Under the pieces are notes generated by a model. The model was not told where the DNA came from. It made no database searches and saw only the letters and a program-made list of their open reading frames with translations. A DNA stretch of 64,000 nucleotides from JAGWRI01 sp963728785. Lineage in GTDB: Bacteria; Gemmatimonadota; Gemmatimonadetes; Gemmatimonadales; Gemmatimonadaceae. Below are positions 1 to 8,569 of the stretch, one piece after another; the stretch's first letter is position 1, and every line of letters begins with the position of its first letter. Both the position numbers and the translations under genes were made by a program. The DNA is taken from assembly GCA_963728785.1 (NCBI GenBank), contig CAVSKV010000004.1:1674001-1738000 (forward strand), written 5' to 3'.

Positions 1-2
1 CG

Positions 3-98
3 ACGAGCGTTCTTGCCAGGCGGCCGGCGCACGGCTGCCCCGTGCTGCAACAGTCCGTGGCGGTCGGCGCACGGAACCGGGGAACGCGCCGGCAATGA
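3..98 (+). CDS. 3' end of an unidentified upstream gene (partial)
   Basis: An open frame enters from the left edge and stops with TGA at 96-98, overlapping the ATG of the next gene as ATGA. That arrangement is typical of translationally coupled genes in an operon. Only about 31 residues are visible and they carry no recognisable motif, so no function is proposed. It could be a chance open frame. Confidence 0.3.
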   Translation, partial: TSVLARRPAHGCPVLQQSVAVGARNRGTRRQ

Positions 99-1318
99 AC
101 GTTCTGGTTCTCGCCGAGAACGTTCCAGCAACTACCAGGATGCCGGGCTCGCCCCGGCTATTCAATCTTTGCCGGGGCATCGCGCAAAACCACCGGCTCA
201 CGTTGATGATCTTCAACCTGGACCCGGACCGCTACGAGGCATTCCTCGGCGATCCCGCGGCCGCGGGCGTGTTCGAGAAGACCGTGGTCATGCCGCCGCC
301 GCCCAAGCCAACGTGGTGGGGCCGCCAGGTTCATCGGATGCGGCGGGAGGCGCATTTCGTGACACGGGCGCGCAGCCCGCGGTTCCATGCCGAGCAGTGC
401 CGGAGAGTCCGAGACGTGGTCGTGGAGGGAAAGTTCGATGCGGTCTATGCTGAGGGGCTGCCGCTGGCCCAGTATGTCGCTGACGCCCGGCTCGAGTGTC
501 CGGCCGTCATCGACGTCGTCGACAGCCTGGCGCTACTCTACGCACGTACGCGCCGGGTCGAGTCGCGGTGGTTGCGCAAGCTCGCGCTGTGGGCGGAGAC
601 GCAGAACATCGTCCGCGAGGAGCGGTCGCTCAGCCGTACCTTTTGCCGGATCATCGCGTGTTCGGAGGTCGATGAGGCGTACGTCAAGATGCTCGATCCG
701 AACGCGAATACGTTGACCATCGGGAACGGGGTGGACAGCGACTATTTCGCTCCGACCGGCCAAACACCCGACATGTCGAAGCTCGTATTCACCGGAGTGA
801 TGGGCTACGGGCCCAATGAGGACGCGGCCATCTTCTTTGCGCATGACATCCTGCCGGCCATCCGGGAGCGGCACGCCGAAGCGCAGTTCTTCGTGGTAGG
901 CAACTCGCCCACCGATCGCGTGACGCGGCTCGCCGAAGTCCCGGGGGTTCACGTGACCGGCGGCGTGCCCGACGTTCGGCCCTACCTCGGGGCCGCCGGC
1001 ATCTTTGTCTGCCCGCTTCGCTTCGGCACGGGGGTCAAGAACAAGATCCTGGCCGCACTTTCCATGGACCGGGCGGTCGTTGCCACCCGGCTGAGCGTCG
1101 AAGGGTTGGCGCTCGAGGGCGGTCGGGACCTGCTGCTGGCTGACGACCCCGCAGAATTCGCAGCCAAGGTCGTGCAGTTGATCCAAGATCCCGAATACGC
1201 GGAGCGTTTGGCCCGGCAGGGCCGGGCGACGGTACTTGCCAACTACTCCTGGCAGAACAGTGCCAGGTTGCTCGAAGAAGCGCTCCTCCGGGCGATGCGA
1301 GCCCCGGCGATGCGTTGA
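95..1318 (+). CDS. GT4-type glycosyltransferase (sugar transferase of PEP-CTERM/EpsH-associated type)
   Basis: A 407-residue GT-B fold glycosyltransferase, expected to move a nucleotide-activated sugar onto a lipid-linked glycan at the cytoplasmic face of the membrane. The N-terminus has the GT4 pattern with the PGSPRLFNLCRGIA loop near residue 17. The C-terminal donor-binding half has NGVDSDYF near residue 210, the FTGVMGYGPNEDAA segment and the PLRFGTGVKNKILAAL segment near residue 305, which are typical of the sugar transferases found in PEP-CTERM/EpsH exopolysaccharide loci. The length is normal. The start ATG overlaps the stop of the preceding frame. A related enzyme lies at 8570-9817 on the other strand. 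Acceptor and donor cannot be read from the sequence. Confidence 0.85.
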   Translation: MNVLVLAENVPATTRMPGSPRLFNLCRGIAQNHRLTLMIFNLDPDRYEAFLGDPAAAGVFEKTVVMPPPPKPTWWGRQVHRMRREAHFVTRARSPRFHAEQCRRVRDVVVEGKFDAVYAEGLPLAQYVADARLECPAVIDVVDSLALLYARTRRVESRWLRKLALWAETQNIVREERSLSRTFCRIIACSEVDEAYVKMLDPNANTLTIGNGVDSDYFAPTGQTPDMSKLVFTGVMGYGPNEDAAIFFAHDILPAIRERHAEAQFFVVGNSPTDRVTRLAEVPGVHVTGGVPDVRPYLGAAGIFVCPLRFGTGVKNKILAALSMDRAVVATRLSVEGLALEGGRDLLLADDPAEFAAKVVQLIQDPEYAERLARQGRATVLANYSWQNSARLLEEALLRAMRAPAMR

Positions 1319-1431
1319 ACCGCTCGCGCGGCGCGGGCCTTTAGAACTTCAGGACGATCGCTCGCCTGCTGGTCGCATTCGGTGAAGATTGGGGCGAGGG
1401 AGTGCCGCTCGCGCGCGCCACTCGTCTGTGA

Positions 1432-2514
1432 ATGGGTTGGACTTCCGCGTGCATCCGCTCGGCGGAGCCAGCCGCGGGTTCATCGCCCGGCGCATTCATC
1501 GGGCCGGGCAAACCGTCAAACAGCAGCTGCCTCGGGGCCTTAACGGTGAGTTCCAGGACGACGTCTCAACTGGCCAAGCCATCAGACACGCGTGATGCGC
1601 ATCCACCGGGCTTCGTCGTTTCGCACGGCCCGACGCCAGTGGGGACGAGGCGGGCCGGTGACAGTGCATTCAGGCGATGGGAGTCCCGGCTCTATAGCAG
1701 ACTGCTGCTGCCCTACATGGTTGTTCGAGAACGGCTGTCCCGGCGCCCGCCGTTGAACATCCTGTTCTCGCGCATGCCCGAGTGGGAGGAGCAGATCAGG
1801 GCGGGGTTCAGCCACAGCCGGCATCGAGTCGTTTTTCGGGAGTTTGCCACGATTAGGGAAGCGATCGCGGCCTATGATCTGGTCGTCCCGCTGACCATCG
1901 ACGATCTCAAATACGCGGCACGAGTGCGTCACCTGATTGCCGACAATCCCCTGCCGATCCCGAGGCTGGAAGCCATCACGCTGTGCGACGACAAGTACCG
2001 GTTCAATCAATTCCTGCAAGCGCACGGGTTTGGCGACTTCGTTCCGCAAATGGGCGGCTGTCTCGGCTACCCCTACATCGTGAAGAAGCGCATCGATTGG
2101 TTCGGGCAGCACTCCTACATCGTCGCTGATGGGACGGCGGAAAAGGCCTGTGCCGCGCTGCTCGCGGATCCAGAGTATTTTCCCCAGGCGTTCGTGTCGG
2201 GCCCGACGGAGTATGCCACGCACATCGTCGTCAAGGATGGCCGGATCCTCTGCTCCGTAAACATCGAGTACACCTTCGACACCTCATCCCCAATCAAGGG
2301 GAAGGCCAACTGCGTGGGCGAATGCGCTGTCCCGTGCCGGCATCTGGATCTGGTATCGGCAATTCTCGACGCCCTGGAGTTCGAGGGGCTCTGCTGCGTG
2401 AACTACAAAGTGGCCGAGGACGGCCGGCCCATGATTCTCGAAATCAATCCGAGATTCGGCGGGAGCTTGAGGTCGTATTTCTTCGGCTTCGTCAGATACC
2501 TCCGCCGTCAGTGA
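1432..2514 (+). CDS. ATP-grasp family protein
   Basis: Residues about 100-360 look like an ATP-grasp ligase. There is a pre-ATP-grasp segment (YDLVVPLTIDD), a nucleotide-binding KYRFNQFLQAHG segment, a YIVKKRIDWFG strand with the lysine expected to hold ATP, and the C-terminal metal-binding ILEINPRFGGS motif. Such enzymes join a carboxylate to an amine or thiol through an acyl phosphate. Here, among glycosyltransferases, amidation of a sugar acid or addition of an amino acid to the glycan is plausible but inferred. The start is uncertain: the first ~70 residues are low-complexity and look non-coding, no ribosome site is visible, and a GTG at 1639 or ATG at 1717 could be the true start. The C-terminus is also short for the family. 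Confidence 0.65.
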   Translation: MGWTSACIRSAEPAAGSSPGAFIGPGKPSNSSCLGALTVSSRTTSQLAKPSDTRDAHPPGFVVSHGPTPVGTRRAGDSAFRRWESRLYSRLLLPYMVVRERLSRRPPLNILFSRMPEWEEQIRAGFSHSRHRVVFREFATIREAIAAYDLVVPLTIDDLKYAARVRHLIADNPLPIPRLEAITLCDDKYRFNQFLQAHGFGDFVPQMGGCLGYPYIVKKRIDWFGQHSYIVADGTAEKACAALLADPEYFPQAFVSGPTEYATHIVVKDGRILCSVNIEYTFDTSSPIKGKANCVGECAVPCRHLDLVSAILDALEFEGLCCVNYKVAEDGRPMILEINPRFGGSLRSYFFGFVRYLRRQ

Positions 2515-2561
2515 GCGTCTGGCCGGCGTCTCCACGTCGACGTTTCCCCCATGGTTGAGCC

Positions 2562-3563
2562 ATGAGCGCCAGACCTACGATTTCGGTCATCATCCCGTTT
2601 TATCAGAGAAGTGCGGGCATATTGAAGAAGGCCGTGAACTCCGCTCTCGCTCAAGAGAACGTTCCTGACTTTGAAATCATCGTCATAGACGACGAGTCCC
2701 CTGTCTCTGCCGAATCGGAACTGGAGAATGTGGAGGCGGCAGCCCGCCGGAAGATTCGTGTGATCCGGCAAGCCAATCATGGACCGGCTGGTGCGCGCAA
2801 TACCGGTCTCGATCACCTTGCTGCCGACACAACCTACGTCGCCTTTCTCGATTCGGACGACGTCTGGTCGGCCGATCACCTGAGTCGCGGGCTCCGGGCG
2901 CTGCAGCGCGGCTTCGACTTCTACCTGTCGGACATGGCCGAAGACGGGATGCCCAACTGGTATCAACGGCCGCACTGCCGACTGGACGGAGCGCTTTCCG
3001 TGGTCGACGCCGAGAACGACTTTCTCGTACACTCCGGCGACGTTTTCGGCCACTTCGTCTCCGCAAATTTCGTCTGCACCCCATCTGTCATGTTTCGGCG
3101 CGCGGGAAATGAGGACATACGCTTTGACGAGAACATCAGCGTTTCCGAGGACCGGTTGTTCTGGGCAGAAATTCTGAACAGAACAAATCGCGTCGTATTC
3201 TCGGGCAAGTGCGAAGGGATTCTCGGCAAGGGAGTGAATGTCTTCAGGTCCATTTCCTATGGGACCAACCGGGAAATCCGCGCGCTGTCCGATCAAATCT
3301 ACGCGTGCGAGGAGATGATCCGCAGATGCTCGATGTCCGTCGATTCGCTCCAGGTGATCGATGTTCAGATCGGAGCGCTCAGGCGGCGCATCGTCCTGGA
3401 CGTCTGGCACATGCTGCGGCGAGGCCGAATTCCTGACTTCGGAATCCTGCGCGCGGCAGTCGCGCGAGACCCGGGACTCATGAAATCGTTGATTCCGACC
3501 ACCTTTCGCATTGCCGCCTCGAAGGTCCGTCGCCCGAGGCGCGACCAAGCGGAGGGCGGGTAG
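2562..3563 (+). CDS. GT2 glycosyltransferase, first of a tandem pair
   Basis: A 333-residue GT-A fold enzyme. It has the N-terminal ISVIIPFYQR strand, the nucleotide-binding IIVIDDESP, the metal-binding DSDD at about residue 98-101 (VAFLDSDDVWSADHL) and an SEDRLFWAEI segment near 195 that supplies the catalytic-base region. It should transfer a sugar from a nucleotide donor to a growing lipid-linked glycan. It is clearly paralogous along its whole length to the next gene (3804-4781), and both begin after the same TTGAGCC-ATG context, pointing to a recent tandem duplication. The start has no strong Shine-Dalgarno sequence but fits the family N-terminus exactly. Confidence 0.9.
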   Translation: MSARPTISVIIPFYQRSAGILKKAVNSALAQENVPDFEIIVIDDESPVSAESELENVEAAARRKIRVIRQANHGPAGARNTGLDHLAADTTYVAFLDSDDVWSADHLSRGLRALQRGFDFYLSDMAEDGMPNWYQRPHCRLDGALSVVDAENDFLVHSGDVFGHFVSANFVCTPSVMFRRAGNEDIRFDENISVSEDRLFWAEILNRTNRVVFSGKCEGILGKGVNVFRSISYGTNREIRALSDQIYACEEMIRRCSMSVDSLQVIDVQIGALRRRIVLDVWHMLRRGRIPDFGILRAAVARDPGLMKSLIPTTFRIAASKVRRPRRDQAEGG

Positions 3564-3803
3564 ATCCCAGTCAGGACGCCAATGGCAGGATCGGCGACCA
3601 TCCAGTATCCGTTCACACCGGTCATGGTGCGCAAGAATCGGCGGGAGCCTGACGGCGTACCTTGTCGACTTCGTCAGTTACATTTGCTGATCAGCGTGGT
3701 CCTGACGGTGAGTGGCAGGGCCGGAGCGGCTGCGTCTCGCAACTCTGCCGCCGGAAGGCGCCTGCCCGGCACGCGAAAGCCATCTTCCTCCAAAGATTGA
3801 GCC

Positions 3804-4781
3804 ATGGGTTCCGGCCCCACGACAGCGGTCATCATCCCGTTCTATCAGCGCCGCGCCGGCATTCTGAGGAAGGCCGTGGACTCCGTCCTCGCTCAACGAA
3901 ACGTTTCCGACGTGGACATCATCGTGATAGACGATGACTCCCCCGTCTCCGCGGAGTCGGAACTGCAGTATCTGGCGCCGGGTGACCGCCGGCGGATCCG
4001 TGTGATCAAACAGCCCAATCGCGGGCCGGCAGGTGCCCGCAACACCGGCCTCGATCAACTGGCTCCCGACACGGCCTTCGTTGCCTTTCTCGATTCCGAC
4101 GACGCCTGGTCCGCGGACCATCTGAGCCGGGCGCTCCTGGCGCTGGAGCGCGGCTTTGACTTCTACCTGTCGGACATGGCTGAAGACGGGTTGCCCAACC
4201 TGCATCAGCGCCCGGCCTATCGCTTGGACGGGGCGCTGGCCGTAGCCGACGCCGAACACGACTTTCGCGTGCATACCGGGAACGTGATCGATCACTTCAT
4301 TGCCGCGAATTTCATTTGTCCGTCGTCCGTGGTGTTTCGGCGTGACGGGAACGAGGACGTTCGCTTCGACGAGAACATTAGCGTTTCCGAAGACCGGCTG
4401 TTCTGGGCGGAGTTGCTGAACAGAACGAAACGCGTGGTATTCTCCGGCAGGTGCGAAGTGTTTGCCGGCAAGGGTGTGAATGTCTTCCGGTCTCTTTCGT
4501 ACGGCACGGACCGGGAAATTCGTGCGCTGTCCGATCAGATCTATGCGTGCAAGGAACTGATCCACAGGTATTCTTTGTCATCCGAGTCGCGCGAGGTGAT
4601 CCACCTCGAGATCGGATCGCTCAGACGGCGTATCGTGCTCGACGTCTGGCACTTGCTGCGACGAGGGCGAATCCCTCGCATCGCCAACTTGCGTGCGGCG
4701 GTCAGGCGAGACCCGGGGCTCGTGGCCTCATTCCTTCCGATTACGCTCGGAACGATTGCCGGAAAGTTCCGCCGCGTCTAA
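3804..4781 (+). CDS. GT2 glycosyltransferase, second of a tandem pair
   Basis: A 325-residue GT-A glycosyltransferase, colinear with the preceding paralogue: VIIPFYQRRAGILRKA at the N-terminus, VIDDDSPVSAESEL, the DSDDAWSADHLSRA metal-binding site, FDFYLSDMAEDG, and ISVSEDRLFWAEL. Differences are concentrated in the acceptor-facing middle (about residues 125-165) and in the C-terminal tail, as expected if the two copies add sugars to different acceptors or the same sugar in succession. A 240-bp spacer separates the copies and contains nothing recognisable. Confidence 0.9.
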   Translation: MGSGPTTAVIIPFYQRRAGILRKAVDSVLAQRNVSDVDIIVIDDDSPVSAESELQYLAPGDRRRIRVIKQPNRGPAGARNTGLDQLAPDTAFVAFLDSDDAWSADHLSRALLALERGFDFYLSDMAEDGLPNLHQRPAYRLDGALAVADAEHDFRVHTGNVIDHFIAANFICPSSVVFRRDGNEDVRFDENISVSEDRLFWAELLNRTKRVVFSGRCEVFAGKGVNVFRSLSYGTDREIRALSDQIYACKELIHRYSLSSESREVIHLEIGSLRRRIVLDVWHLLRRGRIPRIANLRAAVRRDPGLVASFLPITLGTIAGKFRRV

Positions 4782-5425
4782 GGGCTGCCCTGGCCCAGAT
4801 CGCATTGCACTAAAATTGGGCGGGGACCGGAGAGAGTCGCCTCCCGATCGCCCACAAATGCACACCGCCAGGGTAATCCGCCTCCGCACACACCGCTCCG
4901 CCCGGCCCGGGCGGCTCGAGTCTCGTTCGCATGAGATCAGTTGAGCCCATCCCAGCCTCGCCAACTGGGCCGATAACTGGGGGACTGGAGATGCCGGGCG
5001 CCTCAAGGCCGTACCATGCAAAAGCATATGTATGCCCGCGAGTTCCGAGGCCGTATTGGCATGTAAGTTGCCCAACTTTATGCATGCTGTTCCGCGACCA
5101 CCGTGCCCCGGTCGCCACTGGAGTCGTCCAGCACCATAGGGCTCCGATTCGCAACCATCCGTCCACCCTCCGCCAAGGCCAGCATGTTTCGATCAGCTTC
5201 CGGCGGCGCCGGCCGGCCCCGCACACTCGGCCAGGTCCGCTACGAGCCGAGTTCAGCCGACGGGCGAGCGGGCCGCCGCCTACCGAACCAACTAGATCCC
5301 GAACATCTTTGGCCTGAGCGCCGGCCCGGCTGCCCGGCCGGCCAGCCGGCGGAAGATCTTGACGGAGCCGTCGGTCTGATCGGCTCGCGCGCGGCGACTC
5401 GCGCCGGGCACATGGTTGTTCGCTC
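4782..5425 (+). other. Intergenic region, 644 bp, no gene recognised
   Basis: Several overlapping open frames exist on both strands but all have the residue composition of chance frames in GC-rich DNA, with no motif or ribosome site. The one structured element seen is an imperfect inverted repeat at 5059-5087, with arms AAGTTG/CAACTT and outer GCATG/CATGC. It has no T-run, so it is not a standard terminator and could be an operator. The promoter for the HAD-UbiA gene probably lies here. Confidence 0.4.
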
Positions 5426-6952
5426 ATGACGACGCGCGATTCCGTGTTCCAAGCGCAGGAAGAGCGGGTGGCGCCGGGTCCGGGAGAGCCAACGATGCAC
5501 CGCGTTACACGTGCCCCCTTGGTCGTCGACCTGGACGGAACCCTCACGCCCACGGACACGCTGATCGAATCGGTGATCAAGCTGGCCAAGCAGTCTCCCT
5601 GGAAGCTCGTGCGGGCCACCGCGCAGCTGTTGAAGGGACGCGCCGCCTTCAAGGCAGCCATGAGCGCGACCGTGAGCGTCAGCGCCGAGGGCCTTCCGTA
5701 CCGCGAGCCCCTGGTGGAGTACTTGCGGAGCGAGAAGGCGCATGGTCGTCGAATCGTCCTCGCCACCGCCGCCCATGATACCGTGGCCCAGGCGGTGGCG
5801 ATCCATCTGGGCGTGTTCGACGACGTGCTCTCCACCACCGCCGACCGTAACCTGAAAGGCGCGTCCAAATTGGAGGCCATCAGGGAGCGAGTCGGTCACG
5901 AGTTCGTCTACGCGGGCGACAGCCGCGCGGACTTGCCGATTTGGAAGGCTTCGAACGGCGCTGTGCTCGTCGGTGCCACGCCGGGCCTGGCCAGATCAGT
6001 TCGCCGGATGGTCTCGGTGGAGACGGAGTTTCCCGCGAAGCCCACCGGCCTCCGGGTCTGGCTCCGCGCCCTACGGGTGCATCAGTGGCTCAAGAACCTG
6101 CTCCTGTTCACGCCGCTCGTCACCGCGTTCTCATTCCTGGACGTCCGAAAGCTCGCCGCCATCGTAGTAGCGTTCCTGGCGTTCTCCCTGGCCGCGTCGG
6201 GTACCTACATCCTCAACGACCTGTGGGACCTTGAAAGCGACCGGGCGCATGCGCGCAAGCGCCTGCGGCCGTTCGCCAGCGGTCAGATTCCCCTCGTGCA
6301 CGGGTTGGTCGCCGCGCTAGGTGCCGTCGTGCTCGCCGTCGCACTCGGGCTCGTCGTTTCCCGGGAATTCCTCATCATGCTTCTCGTGTACCTCGCGCTC
6401 ACGAGCATGTATAGCTGGGTTCTCAAGGGAATCGTCCTGGTGGACGTCATCGTGCTGTCCGTGCTCTATACGTGGCGGATTCTGGCCGGATCGGTGGCCG
6501 TCCAGATCGCCACCAGCTCCTGGCTGCTTGCCTTTTCGGTCTTCCTCTTTCTGAGCTTGGCGTTGGTCAAGCGCTGTGCGGAGCTGGTTTCTGCCGAGCA
6601 CGTCGGACGGAAGGTGACCACGGGGCGCGATTACCGCACGACGGACCTCGTAGTCCTCTACCCGCTCGGCGTCGGTGCCGCGCTGTCCGCGCTGGTCGTC
6701 TTCGGTCTGTTCGTCAGCGCGCCGGACACCATCGGTCGCTACCGCACGCCGCAGATGCTGTGGCTGGTCGCCCTGGCGCTGGTGTACTGGCTCGCAAGGC
6801 TCTGGATCAAGACGTCGCGCGGCGAGATGCACGATGACCCGTTGGTCTATGCAATGAAGGATCGGAGCAGTCGACTGGCCGTGGTCGCCATGCTCGTCGC
6901 CATGTTGGTCGCCCACTTCTTCACACTTCCGTTCGTCCTCTCGATTCGTTGA
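5426..6952 (+). CDS. HAD phosphatase-UbiA prenyltransferase fusion (polyprenyl-phosphate phosphoribosyltransferase-like)
   Basis: A 508-residue two-domain membrane protein. Residues ~30-195 form a HAD phosphatase: catalytic DLDGTLTPTD near residue 35, and GDSRADLPIW near 170 as the second acidic motif. Residues ~205-505 form a UbiA-type integral membrane transferase with the two-metal site NDLWDLESDRAHARKR near 270 and about eight hydrophobic spans. In mycobacteria the UbiA-family enzyme Rv3806c puts 5-phosphoribose onto decaprenyl phosphate, and a separate phosphatase then removes the 5-phosphate. The fusion could do both steps, feeding the DprE1/DprE2-like enzymes at 59429-61483. Substrate is inferred from family and context. 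An alternative start is the ATG 23 codons in (MHRVTRAPLVVDLDG), which would trim a disordered leader. Confidence 0.85.
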   Translation: MTTRDSVFQAQEERVAPGPGEPTMHRVTRAPLVVDLDGTLTPTDTLIESVIKLAKQSPWKLVRATAQLLKGRAAFKAAMSATVSVSAEGLPYREPLVEYLRSEKAHGRRIVLATAAHDTVAQAVAIHLGVFDDVLSTTADRNLKGASKLEAIRERVGHEFVYAGDSRADLPIWKASNGAVLVGATPGLARSVRRMVSVETEFPAKPTGLRVWLRALRVHQWLKNLLLFTPLVTAFSFLDVRKLAAIVVAFLAFSLAASGTYILNDLWDLESDRAHARKRLRPFASGQIPLVHGLVAALGAVVLAVALGLVVSREFLIMLLVYLALTSMYSWVLKGIVLVDVIVLSVLYTWRILAGSVAVQIATSSWLLAFSVFLFLSLALVKRCAELVSAEHVGRKVTTGRDYRTTDLVVLYPLGVGAALSALVVFGLFVSAPDTIGRYRTPQMLWLVALALVYWLARLWIKTSRGEMHDDPLVYAMKDRSSRLAVVAMLVAMLVAHFFTLPFVLSIR

Positions 6953-6992
6953 TCGGACTGGATATCGCTGCCGTGTCGTTCGAGGTACCATC

Positions 6993-8555
6993 GTGCTGAA
7001 TCGCGTGACGATTGTGGTATGGCTCGTGCTGCTGGGGCTCGTGGCTGCCCTCTCCTTCTCCCAGGTCGATCGGGAGGGAGACTGGGCTGAGTACCTCGCG
7101 TACGCGCACGCGTTCTCTACGCATCTCACGCCCGATATTCGACCGCAGGACAGTGCGTACGTCGCGAACCTCATGCCAAGCCCGCAGTCCGCCGCCGGCC
7201 AGGCGCACGACACGCTCGAAGCGGGCGGCATTCCGCACAGCGGGTTCCATGGCGACCACCTCGAGACCGCGAGCGGGAAGGTCTATACCTGGCATTTCTG
7301 GCTCTACTCGGCGTTCGTGGCCCCTCTGCTCACGATCGTGCGCTGGCTTGGCCTCCCGCCCCTGAACGCGTTCGTGTTGTGCAACTGGCTGTTCCTCCTC
7401 GGCGCCCTTGGCTATCTGGCCTTTTACTGGAAGGCGCCGCCGCTGGAAAAGCACATCCTCGCCGCGCTCGTGTTGCTCACCGGCACCACCTATTACGTGT
7501 GGTGGCCGCACCCGGAGACTTTCACCGCGTCGCTCGTCCTGCTGGCCCTGATGCTGGCGAGTGACCGGCGGTATGGGTGGGCTCTTCTCGCGGCCGCCCT
7601 GCCCGCGACCCAGGATCCACCGGTTGCAGTTCTCGTATTCCTCATCGCGGCGTTGACCCTCGCCGACACGTACACGATTTCCGTCGAGCCCTTTTCCATC
7701 AAGCCGAAATCGGGCAGCTACCGCCGGCTCCTATGCATTGTCGTTGCCCTCTGCGTCGCCTTCTCGCCCGTCATCTTCTACGAAATTACGCTGGGAGTGC
7801 CGAACCCTATCGTCGAAGCCGGCCAGGCCAGGCTGTCGCTGATCAGCTGGCCCAGGCTGTATTCACTCTACTTCGACCTGGATCAGGGACTGGTCGTCGC
7901 CGCACCCGGGGTCTTCATTGGAGCCGCCGCCATCGCCCTCCTGGCCCTGGCCAAGGGGCTGCGCAGGCAGCGCCGGGCGGAGGCCGTGTCGTTGATCAGC
8001 CCCCTCGTGGTCGGGTCGGCCATCAGCATCCTGATGGCGATCCCGGCGCTGTCGGGCACCAATTGGAACCACGGGCAATCGGTGTTCATCAGGTACGCAT
8101 ACTGGATCGGCATGCCCGTTCTGTTCGGACTAGCGGGCTCGCTGGCCAGGCTGTCGCGCTGGCTAAGGGTGAGCGCGGTCAGCGCGGTCGTCGCCTTGCA
8201 GTTGCTTACCGTTGCGTTCTACGGAGTCTGGGGAAAGAACTGGAGGGCCAACGACCTGTCGTTCAAGCCCATGGCGCGCTTCGTCATGGAGCATGATCCG
8301 CGGCTCTACGATCCGGTACCCGCCATCTTCATCGTCCGTAGTACGCACCACCTGGTAAGTCATATCAGCAACTACGAGAACCGTGTGTACCTGTTTCCGA
8401 ACCGGGGCGAGCCCACGAAAGAACTGCTGCAGATCAGCAAGCTTCGCACCCTTCCCCCCCAGTGCATGAACGGGCATGTCACTCGGGAAGAAGACGGCTG
8501 GGTCTACCTCGACTTCTCCGACACCGTGCCCAGAAGCTGCGTCTCGTCCAAGTAG
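6993..8555 (+). CDS. Multi-pass membrane protein, GT-C-like glycosyltransferase candidate
   Basis: A 520-residue protein starting with GTG at 6993. A hydrophobic span at ~5-24 is followed by an extracytoplasmic loop with the acidic stretch DREGDWAEYLAYA. This matches the GT-C layout, in which an acidic residue after the first helix binds a polyprenyl-phosphate sugar. About ten further hydrophobic spans follow to residue ~430, then a soluble C-terminal tail with four cysteines or fewer. It lies 40 bp after the HAD-UbiA gene on the same strand, so it may use the lipid-linked pentose made by that pathway. This role is inference: no family name could be assigned from sequence alone. Confidence 0.55.
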   Translation: MLNRVTIVVWLVLLGLVAALSFSQVDREGDWAEYLAYAHAFSTHLTPDIRPQDSAYVANLMPSPQSAAGQAHDTLEAGGIPHSGFHGDHLETASGKVYTWHFWLYSAFVAPLLTIVRWLGLPPLNAFVLCNWLFLLGALGYLAFYWKAPPLEKHILAALVLLTGTTYYVWWPHPETFTASLVLLALMLASDRRYGWALLAAALPATQDPPVAVLVFLIAALTLADTYTISVEPFSIKPKSGSYRRLLCIVVALCVAFSPVIFYEITLGVPNPIVEAGQARLSLISWPRLYSLYFDLDQGLVVAAPGVFIGAAAIALLALAKGLRRQRRAEAVSLISPLVVGSAISILMAIPALSGTNWNHGQSVFIRYAYWIGMPVLFGLAGSLARLSRWLRVSAVSAVVALQLLTVAFYGVWGKNWRANDLSFKPMARFVMEHDPRLYDPVPAIFIVRSTHHLVSHISNYENRVYLFPNRGEPTKELLQISKLRTLPPQCMNGHVTREEDGWVYLDFSDTVPRSCVSSK

Positions 8556-8569
8556 CGGCGGCCGCACCG

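Noticed and set aside
4810..5880. Minus-strand open frame spanning the intergenic gap and the start of the HAD-UbiA gene
   Set aside because: It overlaps the HAD catalytic domain on the opposite strand and shows no family features.
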